Part shown: piece after piece, positions 1 through 5,010 of the stretch | Position numbering within the stretch: the first letter of the stretch is position 1 | Layout of the letters: the number at the start of each line of letters is the position of its first letter | Position numbers and translations under genes: made by a program | From: an uncultured Bacteroidota bacterium | GTDB lineage: Bacteria > Bacteroidota > Bacteroidia > Chitinophagales > Chitinophagaceae | Length of the DNA: 5,010 nucleotides | Assembly (NCBI GenBank): GCA_903847655.1 | Contig: CAINEG010000232.1 | Location: 1 to 5,010, forward strand | Direction of reading: 5' to 3' | Notes under the pieces: generated by a model | The model's input: only the letters and a program-made list of their open reading frames with translations | What the model was told of the DNA's origin: nothing | Database searches by the model: none

Positions 1-312
1 AGTCTTGCCATCAAAAGTATAGCCATGATCGTTATTCGCATTTTTAATATCGCCTGTTGGAAGTACCCCTAATTTATCCCCCTTAATGCTCACCTTTTCC
101 AATATACCCGATGCATTAATTAATAAGAATTTACCGTCATGAGACCAATTGGGCGCTTCAAAATGTCTTTTTTCATGAAGTATTAATTCAGTTTTACCGG
201 TTTCAAGGGTATAGATGTACAATGAGCTAATGACTGTTTTGCCTTCTGGAATTTGAGCATTCAGTTGAAGGGCAAAAAAGCAACAAAATAAAAAGTTTAG
301 AATAAGTTTCAT
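1..312 (-). CDS. Exported TolB-like/PD40 beta-propeller protein, N-terminal part (C-terminus beyond window)
   Basis: An uninterrupted reading frame runs from an ATG at 312 leftward off the window edge, giving 104 residues. Residues 1-20 look like a Sec signal peptide: MK, a hydrophobic stretch (LILNFLFCCFFAL), then a probable signal peptidase I site at LNA|Q. The two cysteines (10, 11) sit inside the hydrophobic core, so this is not a lipoprotein. The mature part shows one WD40-like/PD40 blade signature, HFEAPNWSHDGKFLL (50-64), and the start of the next, NNDHGYTFDGK (93-103). The aromatic-P-x-W-S-x-D-G-K pattern is typical of TolB-type propeller repeats. Family members are periplasmic or secreted and often built of several blades; their substrate is usually unknown, and a true Tol-Pal role cannot be claimed because no tol or pal gene is nearby. 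The gene is divergent from glpD across an 83-base gap. The exported propeller call is fairly sure; the function is unknown. Confidence 0.8.
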   Translation of the reverse strand, partial: MKLILNFLFCCFFALQLNAQIPEGKTVISSLYIYTLETGKTELILHEKRHFEAPNWSHDGKFLLINASGILEKVSIKGDKLGVLPTGDIKNANNDHGYTFDGKT

Positions 313-365
313 GAGACCAATTTTGGGGTTATGAACAAGATCATTTTAATACTAATAAATATAAG

Positions 366-373
366 TAAATTTA
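366..373. promoter_or_regulatory. Possible -7 box in the divergent gap before glpD
   Basis: The 83-base gap 313-395 must hold the promoters for two divergent genes. The best match to the Bacteroidota -7 pattern (TAnnTTTG) is TAAATTTA at 366-373, ending 22 bases before the glpD ATG. It lies inside the perfect palindrome GTAAATTTAC (365-374), so it reads the same on the minus strand and could in principle serve the propeller gene too. I see no convincing TTG-type -33 element at the usual spacing. An 8-base AT-only match in AT-rich DNA is weak evidence. Confidence 0.25.
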
Positions 374-395
374 CATCACTCTTTTAAAAAATAGT

Positions 396-1913
396 ATGAA
401 CAGAAGCGAACAATTACAAGCCCTAGCCACCGATACTATTTGGGACATTGTTGTTATTGGCGGAGGCGCTACCGGCTTAGGTTCGGCATTAGATGCGGCT
501 ACACGCGGATACAAAACCTTATTAATCGAAAGTCATGATTTTGCGAAGGGCACTTCTAGTAGATCCACCAAACTAGTACACGGAGGAGTTAGGTACTTAG
601 AACAAGGCAATATTAAACTAGTCAGAGAAGCGCTAAGAGAAAGAGGGTATCTTTTAAAGAATGCGCCGCACTTAACTTCCATACAAACATTTATTTTGCC
701 TGTTTTTAGTTGGTGGGAAAAAATGTTTTATGGAATTGGTTTAAAATTTTACGATTTACTTTCTGGAAAATTATCACTAGGCGATACACAAATACTTTCT
801 AAAAAAGAAACCGTCGCACACCTCCCTACGATCAATGCCGAAAAATTAAGTGGTGGTATTTTATATTTTGATGGTCAGTTCGACGATAGTCATTTAGCCA
901 TTGAGCTAGCTGCTACTGCTATGAATAAAGGAGCTACTATAATTAATTATTGTAAGGCGATTGGATTTATCAAAACCAATGATAAAATTACAGGAGTAGA
1001 ATGCATAGATGTGCTATCGGAAAAAAAATATACACTTAAAACAAAGGTGGTTGTAAATGCTACAGGTGTTTTTACGAATGCCATTGTGCAAATGGATGAT
1101 CATTTACAACATGATTTAGTCAGTCCTTCCCAGGGTATACATTTGGTGGTAGATGCTAAATTTTTTCCTGGCATGGACGCCATGATGATTCCTAAAACAG
1201 ATGATGGCCGTGTTTTATTTGCTGTGCCTTGGCATAATAAAGTAGTTTTAGGTACTACAGATACCCCTATTGATATTGTTTCATTTGAACCAAAACCATT
1301 GGAGGAGGAAATAGAATTTATCATCACACACATGAATAGGTATTGCACTTCACTTATCACAAGGGCGGATATTAATAGTGTTTATGTTGGCCTAAGGCCA
1401 CTAGTCAAGCAAAAAAGAAAAGGAAGTACGGCATTGATATCGCGAGAACATCATTTAAGTGTGTCGCCCACTGGGCTGATTACCATTACAGGAGGCAAAT
1501 GGACCACTTACCGAAAAATGGCAGCAGATGTGGTGGACAATGCAGGTTTTATTGGAAAATTAAAAAAAGAAAAATGTGCAACTGCGCATACGCCAATTGG
1601 CGATGAGCTAGAAAAAGAAAATAGAATACAAGAAATTTTGAAAAAAGATGAGTCATTAAATGAATTAATTCATCCTAGCTATCCATTTACAAAAGCGCAG
1701 ATAGTGTACGCCGTGAAATATGAAATGGCTATGTGCATAGAAGATATTTTAGCCAGAAGAATTAGATTGCTTTTTCTAGATGCGCGCATAGCCATCGCAA
1801 TAGCCCCCATGGTAGCAGGCATAATGGCGTCTTATTTAAATAAAGATAAAAATTGGGAAGCAGCGGAAATTGATAGCTTTTCCCAATTAGCAGAACAGTA
1901 TATTTTAAAATAA
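396..1913 (+). CDS. glpD: FAD-dependent glycerol-3-phosphate dehydrogenase (aerobic, GlpD family)
   Basis: This enzyme oxidises sn-glycerol-3-phosphate to dihydroxyacetone phosphate and passes the electrons through FAD to the quinone pool (presumably menaquinone here), at the inner face of the cytoplasmic membrane. The 505-residue length matches the family (about 500). Residues 17-45 form the FAD-binding Rossmann start: DIVVIGGGATG (GxGxxG at 22-27) with the ribose-binding acidic residue E45. The family motif SSRSTKLVHGGVRYLE follows at 54-69 (R56, K59, H62). VGLRPLV (331-337, R334) and GGKWTTYRK (366-374, K368) match the substrate/FAD-site arginine and lysine motifs of E. coli GlpD. The last ~110 residues fit the alpha-helical DAO_C domain. 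The ATG at 396 is chosen because the Rossmann strand begins about 16 residues later, as is usual; there is no Shine-Dalgarno, only an A-rich leader. No glpK, glpF or regulator is adjacent, so G3P probably comes from elsewhere in the genome. The gene is intact and the assignment is confident. Confidence 0.97.
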   Translation: MNRSEQLQALATDTIWDIVVIGGGATGLGSALDAATRGYKTLLIESHDFAKGTSSRSTKLVHGGVRYLEQGNIKLVREALRERGYLLKNAPHLTSIQTFILPVFSWWEKMFYGIGLKFYDLLSGKLSLGDTQILSKKETVAHLPTINAEKLSGGILYFDGQFDDSHLAIELAATAMNKGATIINYCKAIGFIKTNDKITGVECIDVLSEKKYTLKTKVVVNATGVFTNAIVQMDDHLQHDLVSPSQGIHLVVDAKFFPGMDAMMIPKTDDGRVLFAVPWHNKVVLGTTDTPIDIVSFEPKPLEEEIEFIITHMNRYCTSLITRADINSVYVGLRPLVKQKRKGSTALISREHHLSVSPTGLITITGGKWTTYRKMAADVVDNAGFIGKLKKEKCATAHTPIGDELEKENRIQEILKKDESLNELIHPSYPFTKAQIVYAVKYEMAMCIEDILARRIRLLFLDARIAIAIAPMVAGIMASYLNKDKNWEAAEIDSFSQLAEQYILK

Positions 1914-2135
1914 GTTAGGTGAATGGTTAGTGGGCTTAAAAGGCAAGAAAAACTAGTCATTAACTACTCGGACCCTTCTGCTCCCCCCTATTTCTTAAAA
2001 ATAAGTTAAAGAAAACATTTTCTATTAAACCAAGTTTAAGGTTTGCTGTCCTATGCACAAATTAAGCTGAATTATTTTTCAAATATGAAAGCTTGGTTAA
2101 CTTTTAATTATTAATGTTAAACAAAACTAAGTAAG
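1914..2135. other. Dyad-rich intergenic gap between glpD and the peroxidase gene
   Basis: No convincing gene lies here. The left part (about 1920-1990) is richer in G+C and ends in a pyrimidine run with CCCCCC around 1983-1988. The right part is AT-rich and holds several short dyads: GAAAA/TTTTC (2011-2022, 2-base loop); AAACC/GGTTT (2027-2044, 8-base loop); TTTCA/TGAAA (2077-2090, 4-base loop); and the perfect odd palindrome TTAATTATTAA (2104-2114), ending 21 bases before the peroxidase ATG. A longer-range pair, TTAAACCAAG (2025-2034) and CTTGGTTAA (2092-2100), matches apart from one extra A. The gap should contain the glpD 3' end and the peroxidase promoter. I could not find a standard TTG/TAnnTTTG pair at good spacing, nor a GC-rich hairpin followed by a T tract, so promoter and terminator stay unassigned. 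Confidence 0.5.
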
Positions 2136-3407
2136 ATGAAAAAAACAAGCCAACCCTTTTATTTGTCAATTCTTATGATTGGTCTATTAGCAAGTTGCTC
2201 AAAAAAAGACATCAGTACAACATTAGTAAGTAGCAACCTTACAACATCAGATACTGCAATAGTAGCAGCAGATAAATTAGCTACATTGGCAGTTGTGGTA
2301 GATCCCTATGCCGCCATTAAATTAAGCTTTGGTAATAATATTGATCCTAGAAATTTATTGAATTATGCCAATCAAGCTAAACCTGCTTATATTTTAAAAG
2401 ACAATTCAAGAAATAATCCAATCACCAATTCAAAAGCAACCTTAGGCAGGGTGCTTTTTTATGATAAAAATCTAAGCACCAACAATACCATTTCTTGTGG
2501 AAGTTGTCACAAACAAAATCTTGCTTTTAGTGATATCGCCCCTGTTAGTGATGGAGTGGAAGGTGGCAAAACTGTAAGGCATTCTATGCGCTTAATCAAT
2601 TCAAGATTTGCAAGAGAAACAAAATTCTTTTGGAATGAAAGAGCCTTAACATTGGAGCTGCAAACTACCATGCCTATTCAGGATCATTTGGAAATGGGTT
2701 TTAGTGGTTTAAGTGGGAGAGGCAATATGATCAGTTTGTTGGCTAAACTTTCAAAAATTAATTACTACAAAGAATTATTCAGATTTGTTTATGGCGATAC
2801 CACAGTAACAGAAGCAAGAATGCAGGAATCATTGGCTCAATTTGTAAGAAGTATACAGTCTTTTGATTCAAAATACGATGCAGGAAGAACCTTGGTTAGA
2901 AATGAGAATGATGCCTTTCCAAATTTCACCGCTGTTGAAAATACAGGTAAAAACTTGTATATGACACCGCCAGTATTTAATGCTGCAGGCTTAAGGGTCA
3001 CTGGAGGTGCAGGATGTAATGGTTGTCATAATGCCCCAGAATTTGATATTGATCCCAACTCAAGAAACAATGGCATTATAGGACTTTTTGGTAGCACCAC
3101 CATCGAGGTGAATGATACAAGAGCCCCTTCTTTAAGAGATTTAACAAAAAAAGATGGTAGTATCAATAGCCCAATGATGCACAATGCAGCTTTTAATAGT
3201 TTGCGTGGGGTTTTAGGCCATTACAATAACATTCCTTTAAACAATAGAAATAATAACCTAGATGCAAGATTAAGAATAGCTAATACAGGTCAGAGACTTA
3301 ATTTAACTCCCACTGAAACAGATGCTATTGTTGCATTTATGAATACACTTGCAGGCACCAATGTTTATGTAGATAGAAAATGGGGCAATCCATTTTTAAT
3401 TCCTTAA
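2136..3407 (+). CDS. Lipoprotein di-haem cytochrome c peroxidase (CcpA/MauG family)
   Basis: Members of this family reduce hydrogen peroxide to water with electrons from c-type cytochromes, outside the cytoplasmic membrane. The 423-residue product starts with a lipoprotein signal whose lipobox is LASC (acylated C21), so it should be membrane-anchored. Two CxxCH haem c sites are present, CGSCH (121-125) and CGC-type CNGCH (294-298). Between them lie FFWNERA (W166) and Q176...E186 in PIQDHLEMG; their 10-residue spacings match W94, Q104 and E114 of the Pseudomonas enzyme as I recall it. APSLRD (330-335) and SPMMHNAAF (345-353) fit the C-terminal haem domain, with M348 the likely distal ligand of the second haem rather than the tyrosine of MauG. 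About 80 residues between C21 and the first recognisable domain block (ATLGRVLFYD, 101-110) make it longer than the usual ~330-350. The RN motif reads RHS (148-150). Maturation needs a cytochrome c assembly system, not seen here. The peroxidase family is sure; the exact substrate is not. Confidence 0.93.
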   Translation: MKKTSQPFYLSILMIGLLASCSKKDISTTLVSSNLTTSDTAIVAADKLATLAVVVDPYAAIKLSFGNNIDPRNLLNYANQAKPAYILKDNSRNNPITNSKATLGRVLFYDKNLSTNNTISCGSCHKQNLAFSDIAPVSDGVEGGKTVRHSMRLINSRFARETKFFWNERALTLELQTTMPIQDHLEMGFSGLSGRGNMISLLAKLSKINYYKELFRFVYGDTTVTEARMQESLAQFVRSIQSFDSKYDAGRTLVRNENDAFPNFTAVENTGKNLYMTPPVFNAAGLRVTGGAGCNGCHNAPEFDIDPNSRNNGIIGLFGSTTIEVNDTRAPSLRDLTKKDGSINSPMMHNAAFNSLRGVLGHYNNIPLNNRNNNLDARLRIANTGQRLNLTPTETDAIVAFMNTLAGTNVYVDRKWGNPFLIP

Positions 3408-4066
3408 ACTTCAATTGCTTTATTGATAAAGTGAATGAGTGGGGATAAGGCATCAAAACAAGTAACTACTTTTTTGACTAAGTTTTTGTTGATTGCTTCC
3501 TCATTGGTAATTTCCATTGTAGCTACAAAGTTTTTTAATTTCAAAAACTCAATGGCAGGATTGTCTAACTCATAGCCTTTAGGGGGTCGCACTAATTTTT
3601 CTGTTTCGGTTAAGCCTCCATAATGAGTTTTAAACTTTTTCTCATGGACAATACCTTTAAATTCATCAAAGCAATAATCAATTTCTTGTCTTAATTTTTT
3701 TAGTTCAGGCGCCATAGGCATCCAAAAACCACCTCCAATAAAGCAGGCACCTGGTTCTAAATGAAAATAATAACCAGCGCAATCAATTTTTTTTCCACCC
3801 TTGCTAAAACTTGCACCAAAATTAGTTTTATAGGGATCCTTGTTTTTACTAAATCGAACATCTCTATTAATTCTAAAAACACATTGCTTAGGTTCTAAAT
3901 TGACTAAGGTTTTGTCTTTCAATTTCATCCCATCAAGCACAGCCGACACAAACTGGAAATAATCCTGTTTTGCATTTTCATACTTAGGCCTATTTTTCTC
4001 AAACCATACTCTATTATTATTCTTTTTAAGTGCTTGTAAAAACTGCAGTGTGGCTGGCTGAATCAT
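3404..4066 (-). CDS. DUF2461 (TIGR02453) family protein of unknown function
   Basis: This complete 220-residue protein has the usual length of the DUF2461 family. Recognisable blocks are an N-terminal FLQALKKNNNRVWFEKNR region (9-26), the family core FRINRDVRFSKNKDPYKT (64-81) followed by NFGASF, then GYYFHLEP (98-105) and GGGFW (111-115), and a charged C-terminal part. There is no signal peptide or membrane segment, so it should be cytoplasmic. The family is widespread in bacteria and has no established biochemical role that I can name; the conserved R-N-R-D and K-x-P-Y-K residues suggest a binding or catalytic surface, but that is inference. The ATG at 4066 fits the family N-terminus and has no Shine-Dalgarno before it. 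The gene converges on the peroxidase gene and shares four bases with it, and it is divergent from the alcohol dehydrogenase gene across 119 bases. Family assignment is confident; function is unknown. Confidence 0.93.
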   Translation of the reverse strand: MIQPATLQFLQALKKNNNRVWFEKNRPKYENAKQDYFQFVSAVLDGMKLKDKTLVNLEPKQCVFRINRDVRFSKNKDPYKTNFGASFSKGGKKIDCAGYYFHLEPGACFIGGGFWMPMAPELKKLRQEIDYCFDEFKGIVHEKKFKTHYGGLTETEKLVRPPKGYELDNPAIEFLKLKNFVATMEITNEEAINKNLVKKVVTCFDALSPLIHFINKAIEV

Positions 4067-4158
4067 AGGTTGTTGATTGAAGTATACAATTGCCTAAATT
4101 TAATACAAGATTTTTGATAAAAATTAATAAATACTAAGGTTCTGATTAAATACCTACT

Positions 4159-4166
4159 TAACTTTA
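4159..4166 (+). promoter_or_regulatory. Candidate -7 box for the alcohol dehydrogenase gene
   Basis: TAACTTTA, followed by GCAC, matches the Bacteroidota -7 consensus TAnnTTTG except at the last base. It ends 19 bases before the ATG at 4186, which would give a short A-rich 5' leader. No clear TTG -33 element stands about 19-21 bases upstream. On the minus strand of the same 119-base divergent gap, TAAATTTA (4095-4102, self-complementary) is a weaker candidate for the DUF2461 gene, 28 bases before its start. Confidence 0.35.
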
Positions 4167-4185
4167 GCACTCAAAATAAAAAACC

Positions 4186-5010
4186 ATGCCCAATACCAAA
4201 TCATACGCAGCATTAAGTGCCACTACTCCTTTAGAAGCTTATTCCTTTGATAGAAGAACCTTAGGAGAAAACGATGTTCAAGTAGAAATTCTTTATTGTG
4301 GTGTTTGTCATAGCGACCTGCATCAAGCTAAAGACGAATGGGGTGGCTCTGTTTATCCAATGGTGCCAGGTCATGAAATTGTTGGTAAGGTTACTGCCGT
4401 TGGAAGCGGTGTTAGCAAATTCAAAATTGGTGATTTAGCAGGTGTGGGTGTAATGGTGGATAGTTGCAGAACTTGTAAAAATTGTCAAGAGAGTTTAGAA
4501 CAATATTGTGCCGAAGGCATGACAGGTACTTATAATGCTAAAGAAAGAAATGGTAAAGGGATTACCATGGGTGGCTATTCCACTCAAATAGTAGTGAACG
4601 AGCGTTATACATTTCATATTTCACCTAAATTAGATTTAGCAGCAGTGGCTCCTTTATTATGCGCAGGCATTACCACTTATTCTCCCTTAGTATTTGCTGG
4701 TGTAAAAAAAGGAACGAAGGTAGCCGTTGTAGGATTAGGTGGATTAGGTCATATGGGTGTAAAGTTCGCCGTTTCTTTTGGCGCAGAAGTAACTGTAATT
4801 AGCACTTCTCCTTCTAAAGAAGCCGATGCGAAAAAATTAGGCGCTACTCATTTTTTAATTAGCACTGATGCAGATGCAATGAAAAAATACAATAGTTATT
4901 TTGATGTGATCTTAGATGCTATTTCTGCCAATCACGATTTTACCACTTATTTAAATTTATTAGCTACCAACGGAAAGTTAATGGTAGTAGGCCTTCCAAT
5001 AGAGTCTCCA
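4186..5010 (+). CDS. Zinc-dependent alcohol dehydrogenase/aldehyde reductase, YahK/CAD group (3' end beyond window)
   Basis: The frame is open from an ATG at 4186 to the window end, giving 275 of an expected ~350 residues. It belongs to the medium-chain dehydrogenases and closely resembles E. coli YahK and plant cinnamyl alcohol dehydrogenases, which interconvert aldehydes and primary alcohols. Catalytic zinc ligands are C41 (GVCHSD), H63 (VPGHE) and C159 (LLCAGITTYSP). The structural zinc is held by C94, C97, C100 and C108. The subgroup signatures MTGTYN (112-117) and GGYSTQIVVNERY (129-141) are present. The Rossmann motif GLGGLGHMGVK is at 183-193. The second strand ends in VISTSPSK with no Asp or Glu, which in this family favours NADP(H) over NAD(H). 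The start is supported by the alignment to the YahK N-terminus and an A-rich leader without Shine-Dalgarno. It is likely monocistronic as far as visible. The physiological substrate is unknown; detoxifying or fermentative aldehyde reduction is plausible. Confidence 0.95.
   Translation, partial: MPNTKSYAALSATTPLEAYSFDRRTLGENDVQVEILYCGVCHSDLHQAKDEWGGSVYPMVPGHEIVGKVTAVGSGVSKFKIGDLAGVGVMVDSCRTCKNCQESLEQYCAEGMTGTYNAKERNGKGITMGGYSTQIVVNERYTFHISPKLDLAAVAPLLCAGITTYSPLVFAGVKKGTKVAVVGLGGLGHMGVKFAVSFGAEVTVISTSPSKEADAKKLGATHFLISTDADAMKKYNSYFDVILDAISANHDFTTYLNLLATNGKLMVVGLPIESP

Noticed and set aside
271..312. Lipoprotein signal in the TolB-like protein (cysteines 10 and 11)
   Set aside because: The cysteines fall within the hydrophobic core and lack a lipobox; the LNA|Q site fits ordinary signal peptidase I better.
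1100..1360. 86-codon open frame on the minus strand
   Set aside because: It lies wholly inside glpD, shows no recognisable domain or signal, and is best explained as a shadow of the strongly supported plus-strand gene.
1950..1970. TAGT/ACTA hairpin as a glpD terminator
   Set aside because: The stem is only four bases, with no G+C-rich core and no T tract after it.
2042..2080. TTTG (2042-2045) plus TATTTTTC (2073-2080) as a -33/-7 promoter pair for the peroxidase gene
   Set aside because: The spacing of 27 bases is too long for the Bacteroidota pattern and the -7 match ends in C, so it was not listed as a promoter.
396..3407. glpD and the peroxidase gene as one operon
   Set aside because: They share a strand, but the 222-base gap with its own dyads and the lack of any functional link make separate units more likely; the sequence alone cannot exclude read-through.
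1..5010. Mobile element, CRISPR, phage defence, toxin-antitoxin or RNA gene
   Set aside because: No transposase-like frame, regular repeat-spacer pattern, tRNA-like cloverleaf or paired small genes were seen; almost all sequence is explained by six ordinary chromosomal genes.

Overview
The window looks like an ordinary chromosomal segment of a low-GC Bacteroidota bacterium, most likely from the Chitinophagaceae/Sphingobacteriia side (the finer placement is a guess). Four things point that way: AT-rich intergenic DNA; no Shine-Dalgarno sequence at a workable distance from any of the five starts, with A-rich or neutral leaders instead; a TAnnTTT-type -7-like box upstream of the last gene; and a gene set typical of the group (PD40/TolB-like exported protein, lipoprotein di-haem peroxidase, DUF2461 protein). 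No RNA gene, insertion sequence, CRISPR array, phage gene or toxin-antitoxin pair is visible.

Layout from left to right. Positions 1-312 (minus strand) hold the first 104 codons of an exported TolB-like beta-propeller protein, cut off by the window edge. A short divergent gap (313-395) separates it from glpD (396-1913, plus), a complete FAD-dependent glycerol-3-phosphate dehydrogenase. A 222-base gap (1914-2135) carries several short dyads but no convincing gene. Then comes a complete lipoprotein di-haem cytochrome c peroxidase/MauG-family gene (2136-3407, plus). It converges on a complete DUF2461 gene (3404-4066, minus), and the two share the four bases TTAA, which supply a TAA stop on each strand. 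A second divergent gap (4067-4185) leads to the first 275 codons of a zinc-dependent, probably NADPH-preferring alcohol/aldehyde reductase of the YahK/cinnamyl-alcohol-dehydrogenase group (4186-5010, plus), which runs off the right edge.

The genes do not form an obvious pathway. GlpD feeds electrons from glycerol-3-phosphate into the quinone pool. The peroxidase would consume periplasmic hydrogen peroxide with electrons from c-type cytochromes. The alcohol dehydrogenase is a soluble aldehyde reductase. The alternating strands and sizeable gaps suggest independent transcription units, except that glpD and the peroxidase gene point the same way 222 bases apart. I found no clear sign of an undescribed system. 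The points most worth a second look are the altered haem-site residues of the peroxidase, the stop-sharing convergent pair, and the dyad-rich gap before the peroxidase gene.
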